A stretch of 64,000 nucleotides of DNA from Clostridia bacterium (lineage in GTDB: Bacteria > Bacillota > Peptococcia > DRI-13 > SM3-B62). The stretch spans positions 62,001 to 126,000 of the forward strand of contig JAHDSQ010000017.1 of assembly GCA_018432615.1 (NCBI GenBank). Direction: 5' to 3'. Below are positions 1-7,960 of the stretch, piece after piece. The position numbers were made by a program, and so were the translations under genes. The notes beneath the pieces are model-generated. The model was not told the origin of the DNA. It searched no databases and saw only the letters and a program-made list of their open reading frames with translations. Every line of letters begins with the position of its first letter. Positions within the stretch are counted from its first letter, which is position 1.

Positions 1-2
1 AT

Positions 3-1136
3 GCTTGGTTAACCGATGCTTATCCTGAGGGGACGATAACCGGGGGCGTTTTCCTGTGTTCTTTCACGACCAAGGTTGCCGTATATGCCTTAATCAGGAT
101 TTTCCCGGGAGCCCAGATTTTAGTGTGGGCCGGGGTTATCATGGCCATATATGGGGTAATCTTTGCGGTGTTAGAAAACGACGTTAGACGTTTGTTATCT
201 TACCACATCATCAGTCAGGTCGGATTTATGGTGGCCGGGGCCGGGATAGGCACGGAAATGGCTATCAACGGTGCCGCAGCCCATGCTTTTTGCCACATTA
301 TATACAAGTCACTTCTTTTTATGGGTGCGGGAGCCGTAATTTATGCCACCGGATTAAGAAAGCTTACTCAGTTGGGTGGACTTTTCCGGAAAATGCTGCT
401 GGTGGCCATCTTTTTTGAAATAGGGGCCTTCGCTATTGCCGGTGTGCCTTATACAGCCGGGTTTATCAGTAAGTCGTTGATTCTTAGTGGTGCTGCCGCC
501 AATGGTATGCCCACTGTGGAGATATTGCTTTATCTGGCCGGAGTGGGGACTTTCTTATCAATAGCTCTAAAACTTTTCTATTTGACATTCTGTGGTGAGG
601 AGAAAGATATTGAAGTAAAAAGAATTCCTAAAAACATGTATGTAGCCATGGTCGGTGGTTCGTTCCTGTGCATACTTTTTGGAGTGCTTCCGGATCTTCT
701 TTATTCAAGGCTTCCCTTTGTAGTTGCCTACCAACCATATACTCTGGATCATGTTGTTTCTATGATACAGCTTGTCTTGGGAACCTTTGTGATATTTTGG
801 GTTTTTCTCCCGAAGTTGCATCCCCACGATCTTATTTCAATAGACACGGATTGGTTTTATCGCAAGCCTTTTGCGGCGCTTGTCCGAGTTACGGTCAAAG
901 TGGTTTGTAATATCAGGGATTGGTTTGGAGAGAGATGCTGGGATATTCTCCATGGGACAACTCCGTTATTTGCCAACCCCCTCAAATGGTGTTACCAATA
1001 CGGTGTGGCTCCAAAAGCCCAAAAACCGGCGCCGGACGTGTACCATGAAGACAAGTATCGTTTTCCTCTGGGACTGACTGTATTGATGAGTGTCTTGGTA
1101 TTTTCCGTTACAGTGGCATATATCTGGCTGTATTGA
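3..1136 (+). CDS. Proton/Na+-translocating membrane subunit, NuoL/M/N-MrpD family (5' end outside window)
   Basis: The reading frame is already open at base 3, so the true start lies upstream; the GTG at 123 is internal. The product is a polytopic membrane protein with many hydrophobic helices. A conserved segment near its start (FTTKVAVYALIR, then ENDVRRLLSYHIISQVGFM) is typical of the antiporter-like subunits of complex I, Mrp antiporters and membrane-bound hydrogenases. The lysine in FTTK and the following helices form the ion channel in this family. The C-terminal part (about residues 200-375) is more polar with two late hydrophobic segments, as in MrpD-like stand-alone subunits. Which complex it belongs to cannot be told because the neighbouring subunits lie outside the window. 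Confidence 0.85.
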   Translation, partial: AWLTDAYPEGTITGGVFLCSFTTKVAVYALIRIFPGAQILVWAGVIMAIYGVIFAVLENDVRRLLSYHIISQVGFMVAGAGIGTEMAINGAAAHAFCHIIYKSLLFMGAGAVIYATGLRKLTQLGGLFRKMLLVAIFFEIGAFAIAGVPYTAGFISKSLILSGAAANGMPTVEILLYLAGVGTFLSIALKLFYLTFCGEEKDIEVKRIPKNMYVAMVGGSFLCILFGVLPDLLYSRLPFVVAYQPYTLDHVVSMIQLVLGTFVIFWVFLPKLHPHDLISIDTDWFYRKPFAALVRVTVKVVCNIRDWFGERCWDILHGTTPLFANPLKWCYQYGVAPKAQKPAPDVYHEDKYRFPLGLTVLMSVLVFSVTVAYIWLY

Positions 1137-1343
1137 CTTAAAAGAGCGACGGACTTAAGCCCTGCCGGCGGCTCATTCTCTCCGAATTCGTAGTAACGGT
1201 GAGATGAGTTTGATAAGCGGGGCTTTTCATTATTCATAAAGGAGTTATTGCGGAAGAGTTATTGATAAAGAGGGTTGCCTGTGCTTCACAGGAAGGTTAT
1301 TATTAGCATGGAGTGGAAAACCTGAGTTCGGGGGATGAGCCTG

Positions 1344-2369
1344 ATGAAAAGGATAGTAGTGTCGGTTGTGTTTATTGTGTTGCTGTCGTTGGTGTTTGCC
1401 GGCTGTACAAAGGAAGAGGAGAAGGATGAGACGGCTCTCCAGCCGCCGGCAGGCGGAGAAATGACAGGGGAGGAAATAACAGGCGAAAAAGAAGAAAAAG
1501 AATTGCTGCCGCCGGAGCTTCCCGGGGCCGTGATAGTCATGATCGATAATTTTTCCAAAGCCCGTCCGCAAATCGGTCTGGATAAAGCCGATATTGTCTA
1601 TGAAATGATGGCGGAAGGCGGGATTACGAGATATATGGCGATATTCTACAGCAAAGGGGCAGATAAGATCGGACCTGTTCGCAGTGCCCGTTATTACTTT
1701 GTGGAGCTGGCCAAGGGCTATGATGCGCCTTTGGCACATGCCGGCGGCAGTCAGGAAGCCCTGTCCTTGGTATATCAGTTAAAGTTAAAGGACTTAGATG
1801 AAATATATAATGCCGGCAGTTATTTTTGGCGTGATAAGTCACGGAAGATGCCGCATAATCTTTATACCAGCACGGATGAATTAATCAGAGGGGCCAAAGC
1901 CAAAGGATATGAATTGATACCGTTGGAAGCCTTGCCGCTGAGCGAAGATTTCAGAGGGGAAAAACTGGAGCAAGGAGATGAAATCACCCTGGATTATTCG
2001 ACTAACCAGTACAAAAATGTGGTCAGTTGGCAGTACAACGGACAAGAATATGAAAGATACGTAAACGGGAAGAAGTATGAGACGGCAGATAATATAACTA
2101 TCACTGCAGATAATCTATTAATTATTACTGCTAAGACCAAGACCAAGGTGGTGGATGGGGTACCGCTGTCGGAAATTGATATCATCGGGGCGGGTGAGGT
2201 TCGTTATTACAACGGTGAGGTGTTGTCAACGGGTACCTGGGAAAAGACTTCTGCCTCTTCAAACATTGTCTTCTATAATGAACAGGGAGAAAAAGCTTGC
2301 TTCAAGCCCGGGCAGACCTGGATACAGGTTGTTTCAGACTGGGGTAAGGTAGGTACGACGGGAGATTGA
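1344..2369 (+). CDS. DUF3048 (YerB-like) lipoprotein
   Basis: The protein begins with a positively charged signal peptide ending in a lipobox (LVFAGC), so it is predicted to be lipid-anchored outside the membrane. A Glu/Pro-rich linker follows (about residues 20-55), then the DUF3048 domain with its characteristic motifs (VMIDNFSKARPQ, DIVYEMMAEGGITRYMAIF, IGPVRSARYYF). Biochemical function is unknown; the B. subtilis relative is YerB. An ATG at 1335 is also possible, but the GGGGG ribosome site at 1330-1334 touches it and is well spaced (9 nt) from the ATG at 1344. The 200 bp upstream hold no gene that I recognise. Confidence 0.85.
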   Translation: MKRIVVSVVFIVLLSLVFAGCTKEEEKDETALQPPAGGEMTGEEITGEKEEKELLPPELPGAVIVMIDNFSKARPQIGLDKADIVYEMMAEGGITRYMAIFYSKGADKIGPVRSARYYFVELAKGYDAPLAHAGGSQEALSLVYQLKLKDLDEIYNAGSYFWRDKSRKMPHNLYTSTDELIRGAKAKGYELIPLEALPLSEDFRGEKLEQGDEITLDYSTNQYKNVVSWQYNGQEYERYVNGKKYETADNITITADNLLIITAKTKTKVVDGVPLSEIDIIGAGEVRYYNGEVLSTGTWEKTSASSNIVFYNEQGEKACFKPGQTWIQVVSDWGKVGTTGD

Positions 2370-2438
2370 AGCAGATAAAAGATTATACGAGAAAAAGGGA
2401 GATTTTCGATAGAAGACGCTGAAAGCGGGTGAGTCAAG

Positions 2439-2897
2439 ATGAGCGAAGCGGTACAAGTGCAAATATATACCGACGGTGCCTGTAAAGGGAACCCGGGACC
2501 CGGGGGTTGGGGGACAATTCTTTTGTTCAAGGGAAAAGAGAAGGAAATTTCCGGCGGTGAGAAGCTGACCACTAATAATAGGATGGAACTGCAAGCGGCC
2601 ATCGAGGGTTTAAAAGTCCTTAAGTATCCGTGCGGTGTGCAGCTTTTTAGCGATAGTGCTTATTTGGTCAACGCCTTTCAAAAGGGCTGGCTTAAAAAGT
2701 GGCAAATGAACGGTTGGAAAACCTCAAAAAAAGAGCCAGTGGAAAACCAGGATCTTTGGCAGAAACTCCTGGAATTATCGGGTATCCACCGGATTGAATG
2801 GATAAAGGTAAAGGGACATGCTGATAACGAATACAACAATCGTTGTGACAGACTGGCGGTAGAAGCGGCTGAAAAAGCGGCTGTCAGTGAAGAGTAG
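2439..2897 (+). CDS. rnhA: Ribonuclease HI
   Basis: Cleaves the RNA strand of RNA-DNA hybrids using two metal ions. At 152 residues it has the usual length for bacterial RNase HI. The four catalytic acids are visible: D12 in YTDGAC, E50 in NNRMEL, D72 in FSDSAYL and D137 in NNRCDRLA. The basic protrusion that grips hybrids is also present (KGWLKKWQMNGWK). It lies 69 bp after the DUF3048 gene and 32 bp before the next gene, so it probably belongs to the same short transcription unit. Confidence 0.95.
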   Translation: MSEAVQVQIYTDGACKGNPGPGGWGTILLFKGKEKEISGGEKLTTNNRMELQAAIEGLKVLKYPCGVQLFSDSAYLVNAFQKGWLKKWQMNGWKTSKKEPVENQDLWQKLLELSGIHRIEWIKVKGHADNEYNNRCDRLAVEAAEKAAVSEE

Positions 2898-2929
2898 GTC
2901 ATGGAACGAAGGGATGAGGTGGAGATAGA

Positions 2930-3487
2930 ATGCGTTATGTGAAGGGTGTGGCGATGGTTTTAGCCGTAATAGTGATTATTGTATCGTTGTATGGGTGGGC
3001 TGCGTTTTATCTTGATTCCTGGCATGAAGGGATTTCGCTGGATACACAGCATGATGCCGATCACTATGAAGAGATAATGCAAGTGACTGTTGCCGGACTT
3101 GCCGACGGCTCATTAGAGTCCTCTGCCGTAAACTTGTCCGATAAGGAATACGAAGAAATATTGAAGCACCTGGTAAAGAGCAATGCGGATTTTGTTGCTC
3201 TTATCAAGGGGTTAAGCGTTGATAATGAGGGCGACAAGGTAATCTTTAAAGTCAACGTTAGTGTGAAAAGCTGGAAAAAGGCGATATTACTGGGCTTGAA
3301 GCCCCATTATGACGCGACACAAAAAGAACTTCTCTTAGAGGTGGAATCATTTAAACTGGGAAGATTCTCTTTACCGACCTTTCCCGCTCTTTATATGGCG
3401 GAAAAGATTGGTAAGCAGCAGAATCTTTTTGGGGTTGATGAGAATAGGATGGTTTTCAAGCTCGAGGATATACCTGTTGAGTTTTGA
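2930..3487 (+). CDS. Membrane-anchored protein of unknown function
   Basis: A 185-residue protein with one N-terminal hydrophobic segment (about residues 5-27) followed by a soluble, probably extracytoplasmic domain. I do not recognise the family with certainty. The layout (anchor, then a mixed alpha/beta domain ending in a hydrophobic PVEF tail) is reminiscent of YpmS/DUF2140-like proteins, but this is a guess. The start is supported by AGGTGGAG six bases upstream of the ATG. Confidence 0.6.
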   Translation: MRYVKGVAMVLAVIVIIVSLYGWAAFYLDSWHEGISLDTQHDADHYEEIMQVTVAGLADGSLESSAVNLSDKEYEEILKHLVKSNADFVALIKGLSVDNEGDKVIFKVNVSVKSWKKAILLGLKPHYDATQKELLLEVESFKLGRFSLPTFPALYMAEKIGKQQNLFGVDENRMVFKLEDIPVEF

Positions 3488-3537
3488 ACCGGCTAACCAG
3501 GCATAGTATTTAAGACATGAAAGGGAGGGATGCATAT

Positions 3538-4593
3538 ATGGCATATTTATATTCGGAGATAAAGGTCAAGGATCGGGTGATTAAAAACAGAATAGTTCTA
3601 CCGCCGGTTGTCCGTTTTGGTTGGAGTGACGATAATGGCTTTGTAAGTGCAAGACACATCGAGCATTACGAAAAAATAGCAAAAAGCGGTACAGGGCTCA
3701 TTATTCTCGAGGCAACCGCTATCAGAAAAGAAGGCAGGCTTGCCCTTTCACAACTCGGCATCTGGTCAGATGAACAAATTGAGGGCTTAAGCAAAATTGT
3801 TGCGGCTTGCCGCAAGCATGGGGCAGAGATGCTTATTCAGATTCATGATGCCGGGATGAAGACAGCCCAGGGTGTTACCGAAGATATAGTCGGCCCTTCC
3901 GACACAACTCGGAAGGGAGTAACGGCAAGGGCTTTGACCAAGGAAGAAATATATGAGATTAAGAATCGGTTTGTTGAAGCAGCGAAGAGAGCCGAAAAGG
4001 CCGGATTCGGCGGGATTGAAATACATGGAGCACATAATTACCTGCTTGATCAGTTCATGTCGCCGATTACCAACAAGAGGGAAGATGAATACGGCGGGTC
4101 ATTAGAAAATAGGATGAGATTTGCCCTGGAAGTTATTGAAGGAATTAAAGAAGCAGTCTCGCCGGAATTCATTATCGGCTACCGGTTTGGAGGTAATGCC
4201 CCAACCCTTGGAGAAGGAAGAATAATAGCCAAGGCTTTGGAAAACAAGGGAGTCGACCTTTTGCATGTATCTTGGGGTATCTTCGATGAAATAACAACAG
4301 AAGTTCCCGCAGGATTTCAATATAACTGGATCGTTTATCTCGGAACTGAAATAAAAAAAGAGATCGGGATTCCTGTTATAGTGGTAAACGGGATCAGGAC
4401 ACCAAAAGAGGCGAGTTACCTGATAGAAAACGATCTGGCAGATTTTGTTGCCTTAGCAAGGGCACACTTGGCAGATCCTGAATGGGCCCACAAAGCCCTC
4501 AACGGAGGGGAGATAAAAACCTGTCTTCACTGTCGAAGATGCCAATGGTATGTAGACGGTGATAAATGCCCCAGAAATATAAACGGCGGGTAG
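3538..4593 (+). CDS. NADH:flavin oxidoreductase, old yellow enzyme family
   Basis: A 351-residue TIM-barrel flavoprotein predicted to bind FMN and reduce activated double bonds or related substrates with NAD(P)H. Family signatures are IHDAG near residue 100, the GFGGIEIHGAHNYLLDQFMSP loop that carries the active-site residues, NKREDEYGGSLENR, and the late FMN-phosphate region around VVNGIRTP and ADFVALARAHLADPEW. The tail has four cysteines (C-x2-C-x2-C-x8-C), recalling the FeS site of 2,4-dienoyl-CoA reductase relatives, although the long second domain of those enzymes is absent. The start at 3538 is preferred over the ATG at 3517 because AAGGGAGGG lies 8 nt before it. Confidence 0.88.
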   Translation: MAYLYSEIKVKDRVIKNRIVLPPVVRFGWSDDNGFVSARHIEHYEKIAKSGTGLIILEATAIRKEGRLALSQLGIWSDEQIEGLSKIVAACRKHGAEMLIQIHDAGMKTAQGVTEDIVGPSDTTRKGVTARALTKEEIYEIKNRFVEAAKRAEKAGFGGIEIHGAHNYLLDQFMSPITNKREDEYGGSLENRMRFALEVIEGIKEAVSPEFIIGYRFGGNAPTLGEGRIIAKALENKGVDLLHVSWGIFDEITTEVPAGFQYNWIVYLGTEIKKEIGIPVIVVNGIRTPKEASYLIENDLADFVALARAHLADPEWAHKALNGGEIKTCLHCRRCQWYVDGDKCPRNINGG

Positions 4594-4625
4594 CTAGCGA
4601 ATTAATTGTTGAGAAATTGATTTTA

Positions 4626-4656
4626 GGAGACCTTAAAGGTCTTCTTTTTTTTTTGT
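4626..4656 (+). terminator. Rho-independent terminator
   Basis: Stem AGACCT (4628-4633) pairs with AGGTCT (4637-4642) around a TAA loop and is followed by a run of Ts broken by one C. It lies 35 bp after the flavoprotein stop and insulates the cotJ operon downstream. Confidence 0.8.
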
Positions 4657-4731
4657 GTTTTTTAAGAATTGTGACGGCATGTCTGTTGGCTGCATATATT
4701 AGAGTGAACCTTGTTTTTAGGAGGAAAGCCA

Positions 4732-5154
4732 ATGCGAAATTATACGTTTAAGGTAAGACCCAGGCCTGAAAAACCGGAGAATAAAGAAGTAAAAGAAGAA
4801 GCCGGACCGCAGGGGCCAATGCAATTTCCTTTTGGTGGGCCTTGCCCGCCAAAGCCCGTCATGCCGAAACCGGAACCTCCGCAGATTCCGTGCCCAGAAC
4901 CCCCACAGATTCCGTGCCCGGAAATGCCGTATTATCAGCCGAGCCCTATGCCCTACCAACCATACATGGAATATCCGTATATGCCGGAATACCAGATGTG
5001 TCCGGAGAGACTGGCACATGCTTATGTACCCTGGCAATACTACAACGTAATTTATTCTCCAGGCGAGGGCTTGGAAAAAGGAACAATATTCCCTGAACTA
5101 TTTATGCCCAAAGGAGTTTACGGATACGGAGGTGCCCCCTATGCATACAGATAG
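4732..5154 (+). CDS. cotJA: Spore coat-associated protein CotJA with extended proline-rich N-terminus
   Basis: The C-terminal 50 residues (PERLAHAYVPWQ, YSPGEGLEKGTIFPEL, PKGVYG) match the CotJA core, a small protein needed to assemble CotJC into the inner spore coat in Bacillus. The N-terminal 80 residues are an extension rich in Pro, Glu and Cys, with a tandem PPQIPCPE unit that is also visible as a DNA repeat near 4873-4925. B. subtilis CotJA is only about 80 residues long, so this 140-residue form is expanded. The start is fixed by AGGAGG at 4719-4724. The gene overlaps cotJB by 14 bp. Confidence 0.88.
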   Translation: MRNYTFKVRPRPEKPENKEVKEEAGPQGPMQFPFGGPCPPKPVMPKPEPPQIPCPEPPQIPCPEMPYYQPSPMPYQPYMEYPYMPEYQMCPERLAHAYVPWQYYNVIYSPGEGLEKGTIFPELFMPKGVYGYGGAPYAYR

Positions 5155-5401
5155 AAGACGGATGGAGATGTTAAAGGAAATACAAGAATATGCGTTTACC
5201 GCTTTGGAGTTAAATCTCTACCTCGACACCCATCCGGGAGACAACAGGGCATTGGAGCAATTCAACCAAGTGAGTGGTGAACTCACAAGGAAAGTAGAAA
5301 AATATGAAGAATGTTACGGGCCGCTACTGAATTATGGTTATTCAGGCGGTTCAGGCTCTCACTGGCGTTGGGTCGAAGAACCCTGGCCCTGGGAAATGTA
5401 G
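5141..5401 (+). CDS. cotJB: Spore coat protein CotJB
   Basis: An 86-residue protein with the CotJB pattern: a helical first half (EIQEYAFTALELNLYLDTHPGD) ending in FNQVSGELTRKVEKYEECYGPLL, then a Trp-rich tail with WRWVEEPWPWE. It is a member of the inner coat set encoded by cotJABC, which in Bacillus is transcribed in the mother cell. The ATG at 5141 has GGAGG 8 nt upstream and lies inside the end of cotJA, so the two are translationally coupled. An in-frame GTG at 5132 overlaps that ribosome site and is less likely. Confidence 0.9.
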   Translation: MHTDRRRMEMLKEIQEYAFTALELNLYLDTHPGDNRALEQFNQVSGELTRKVEKYEECYGPLLNYGYSGGSGSHWRWVEEPWPWEM

Positions 5402-5416
5402 GAAGGGGGAAAAACG

Positions 5417-5662
5417 ATGTGGATTTATGAGAAAAGGCTCCAGTATCCTGTACGAGTGGACGGCTGCAATGTTAAGTTAGCAAAATACCTAATCACCCAG
5501 TATGGAGGGCCGGATGGGGAACTTGCTGCGGCACTGCGTTATCTTAACCAGCGTTATACCATGCCAACGGGTAAAACAAAGGCCTTGCTGACAGATATCG
5601 GCACCGAGGAACAAGTACCACGATGTTATCAATCATCAATATGCTTAGGAAGTTTGGGGTAA
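5417..5662 (+). CDS. cotJC: CotJC manganese-catalase-like coat protein, 5' fragment split by prophage
   Basis: Codons 1-64 and the GAA of codon 65 (5417-5611) are genuine cotJC, up to the motif DIGTEE. The frame then runs into the prophage and adds 16 foreign residues before a stop at 5662. The fragment keeps only ligand E35 (in GPDGELAAALRY) and, through the shared GAA, E65 of the dinuclear manganese site. The rest of the ferritin-like bundle is encoded 38 kb away at 43690-44070. As it stands this piece cannot form a catalase-like protein; joining the two fragments at GAAC gives an in-frame 190-residue CotJC, the normal family length. The ribosome site is GGAAGGGGG upstream of the ATG. Confidence 0.93.
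   Translation: MWIYEKRLQYPVRVDGCNVKLAKYLITQYGGPDGELAAALRYLNQRYTMPTGKTKALLTDIGTEEQVPRCYQSSICLGSLG
5596..5635. other. attL, left prophage attachment site
   Basis: Host arm: ATCGGCACCGAG from cotJC. Shared core: GAAC at 5609-5612, repeated at 43690-43693. Phage arm: an 18-bp sequence at 5618-5635 that is the exact inverted copy of 43665-43682. The very short core with arms of dyad symmetry is what serine integrases leave, unlike the longer identical cores of tyrosine integrases. The integrase stop codon (5629-5631) lies inside the phage arm. Confidence 0.88.
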
Positions 5663-7176
5663 AGCTTGAGCTCGAAATCGTCCATGGAATTCTTGTTATA
5701 TCTTCCATCAACAGTTTTCATATAAACAACTTTATCTAATACTTCTTTTAACATCTTATTTTTACTCTCTGGTGTTTTTAAATCCCAATACGATCGAACA
5801 ATCTTCTTCATGGCCGGCACGATTTTTTTCTTCTGTGCTTCTGTTGTCGCTATATTTTCAATTCTTTTTTCTACCGCAGCCTTATCGAGATTTGCTTGAT
5901 TAAGTTTATCCTTCAAAAGTGTAGATCGCTCCAGGAATATATCAACGGAATAAATACCCTGTTCCAATAGATCATGGAGGTTATTCATCTGTTCGGTTAA
6001 AATGTTAATTTCCTTAATAAGTCTTTTCTGAGATTTCTCTAACAGTTCTTTGTCACTAGTTTTTTCTTCTGGTGTTACATCAACAATATATTCATCCAAC
6101 CACATTGACAAGGCTTGCAACAGTTTATCTTCCACGATATGCAAATGAGAACTTACATTAGTACAAGACGTAAGAGGACACATTAAAGTATCAGGGTACT
6201 TACCGCCGTATGGCCGTCTAACCATTTTCCGGCCGCAACAACCACAGATAATCAATCCAGAAAGCGGGTTTTTGACACCCAACTTTTTAGGGGCAGGAAC
6301 GGACGGATTTTCGGCCATGATTGTTTGAGCAATGCTAAAAACTTCTTCACTAACTAATGGTTTGTGCAGCCCTTTAACTAGTGTGTACTCTTCCGCTCTT
6401 GGGCGTTCCTTTACTACTTCACCATCTATCATTTTTTTTATGGCCGCCCGATAACCCCGCCTGATCATGCCTATATAAACAGGGTTAGTTAAAATCCCCC
6501 GGATTGTTGCCGGTACCCAAACTCCACCTTTTGCGGTTGGAACTTTCATGTCATTTAGTCGTCTGCAAATTATAGATACTCCGCTGCCGTTTATGTAAAG
6601 ATCAAATATCATTACTACTACGGGAGACTGCTCCGGATGTGGATCCAAGGTATAACCTTTATCTCCAACAATCTTGATCCTGTTGTAGCCATAAGGTGGT
6701 ATATTCCCAACATACTTGCCTTGTTTTACAGAGGACATTATACCCTGCTGCAGTCTGCGGTTAATAGTTTTGTATTCTCGGCGGCTCATAAAAAGGCCAA
6801 ATTCGAAATACTCCTCATCAAATTCATTCAATGGATCATATGTTTTTACAGGAGTAATAATCTTGGTCCCGGAATATTTGAATGTCTGAGCAACCAATCC
6901 CTGATCCATTGTATCACCGCGGGCTAATCTTTCAACTTCTACCACAAATATACCCTGCCAAAGACCCTGCTCGACCTCAGATAAGATTTGTTGCATGACA
7001 GGACGAGAAGCAATTGTCTCTCCGGACACAACCTCCCGATAAATGGTTTTAATTGAGATGCTTAGCCGCTTAGCTGTATCCCACAATATCTTTTCATGCC
7101 GGGCAAGGGTTTCACCTTCGCCTCTGGCTTCAGCTTCAACATCTGCTCTGGACTTTCTGAGATACATGCAGTACAT
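5629..7176 (-). CDS. int: Large serine recombinase (phage integrase)
   Basis: Catalyses site-specific integration, and excision when a directionality factor is present. The N-terminal resolvase domain (about 1-150) has the nucleophile S9 in YLRKSR and the helix motif VVEVERLARGD. The recombinase domain (about 165-280) includes NIPPYGY and ILTNPVYIG. A zinc ribbon follows (CGCCGRKM, then CPLTSC), then a coiled-coil segment (about 380-450). Its length of 515 residues is normal. The start lies one base after the repressor stop, with GGGTGAT as ribosome site, so it is co-expressed with the repressor. The 3' end runs into attL. No tyrosine integrase was found. Confidence 0.95.
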   Translation of the reverse strand: MYCMYLRKSRADVEAEARGEGETLARHEKILWDTAKRLSISIKTIYREVVSGETIASRPVMQQILSEVEQGLWQGIFVVEVERLARGDTMDQGLVAQTFKYSGTKIITPVKTYDPLNEFDEEYFEFGLFMSRREYKTINRRLQQGIMSSVKQGKYVGNIPPYGYNRIKIVGDKGYTLDPHPEQSPVVVMIFDLYINGSGVSIICRRLNDMKVPTAKGGVWVPATIRGILTNPVYIGMIRRGYRAAIKKMIDGEVVKERPRAEEYTLVKGLHKPLVSEEVFSIAQTIMAENPSVPAPKKLGVKNPLSGLIICGCCGRKMVRRPYGGKYPDTLMCPLTSCTNVSSHLHIVEDKLLQALSMWLDEYIVDVTPEEKTSDKELLEKSQKRLIKEINILTEQMNNLHDLLEQGIYSVDIFLERSTLLKDKLNQANLDKAAVEKRIENIATTEAQKKKIVPAMKKIVRSYWDLKTPESKNKMLKEVLDKVVYMKTVDGRYNKNSMDDFELKLYPKLPKHIDD

Positions 7177-7177
7177 T

Positions 7178-7786
7178 TTATATCACCCGACTTTGAAAGA
7201 AAATTGCTTTTCCAAGAATACGGATTTGTTTGAAATCCTTTTCCGAATAGTAGCGTGGTTGATACTTGCAGTTTTCTGGGCGAAGAATCACGCCGCCATT
7301 ATTGTGGTAAAACCTTTTAAGTGTCACCTCATCGTCAATCATTACGGCAGCAATTTCTCCGTTTTCAACAGTAGGTTGTTGTCGTATAAAGACAGTATCG
7401 TCATTATTTATACGGGCTTCAATCATACTATCACCATTAACTTTAATGCAAAAATCCACGTCTAAATCATAATCTACTGTAATATATGCTGTGCATTCTT
7501 CAGCGCAATAAATTGGTTCTCCTGCGGCTATCGTGCCAAGCAGGGGGACTTTTTTTGTTCTTAGCGGCATAATGCCTTCAACTTCTTTTTTGCTTTTGGG
7601 AAAAAAGTGAGACACCGGAACATCAAATATATCAGCCAGAATACTTATTTTGTCCATTAACGGTCTATTCTCACCCCGTTCCCATGATGATACGGTAGTC
7701 GGAGCGATGTCTAGCATTTTTGCTAATTCAGCTTGAGTTAAACCTTTTACAACTCGCATTTCTTTTATAATTTTGCCTACATTCAA
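7178..7786 (-). CDS. CI/LexA-like phage repressor (XRE HTH plus S24 peptidase)
   Basis: The N-terminal HTH (about 4-58, with KGLTQAELAKMLDIAPTTVS) binds operators and keeps the prophage silent. The C-terminal S24 domain has S120 in NGDSM, K157 in EVTLKRFY and an A88-G89 cleavage site in TIAAGEP, so RecA-stimulated self-cleavage after DNA damage is expected. I place the start at the TTG at 7786, behind AAGGTGG, giving 202 residues; the longer open frame upstream runs through the promoter region. A TATAAT on this strand (7817-7822) fits as its -10 element. Confidence 0.9.
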   Translation of the reverse strand: MNVGKIIKEMRVVKGLTQAELAKMLDIAPTTVSSWERGENRPLMDKISILADIFDVPVSHFFPKSKKEVEGIMPLRTKKVPLLGTIAAGEPIYCAEECTAYITVDYDLDVDFCIKVNGDSMIEARINNDDTVFIRQQPTVENGEIAAVMIDDEVTLKRFYHNNGGVILRPENCKYQPRYYSEKDFKQIRILGKAIFFQSRVI

Positions 7787-7849
7787 CTTTAACACCACCT
7801 TGCAATTTGTATTAGTATTATAACCTAAATCTGTTAAAAAGTACAGTAT

Positions 7850-7937
7850 AAATGTAGTTATGATACACATATAAAAAGAAAATACGGAAATTCTGAAAAT
7901 AACTCTTGAAACTACGGAAAAAATGTAGTACCATAAT
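7850..7937. promoter_or_regulatory. Lysogeny switch region: early promoter and repressor operator
   Basis: On the + strand TTGAAA (7906-7911) and TACCAT (7929-7934) are spaced 17 bp and could drive the rightward early genes. Between them lies the 18-mer ACTACGGAAAAAATGTAG (7911-7928), whose ends CTAC and GTAG are inverted. The same 18-mer recurs exactly at 8164-8181. Partial copies (AAATGTAGT near 7851, AATACGGAAAT near 7881) suggest further operator half-sites. Confidence 0.55.
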
Positions 7938-7960
7938 CTCATAAGAGAGGGGGGAGGAAA

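Noticed and set aside
4676-4700. A sigma-E-like promoter before cotJA (GGCATGTC and CATATATT)
   Set aside because: Both boxes partly fit, but they are only 9 bp apart where about 13-15 are needed, so I did not call it, although sporulation control of cotJ is expected from known biology.
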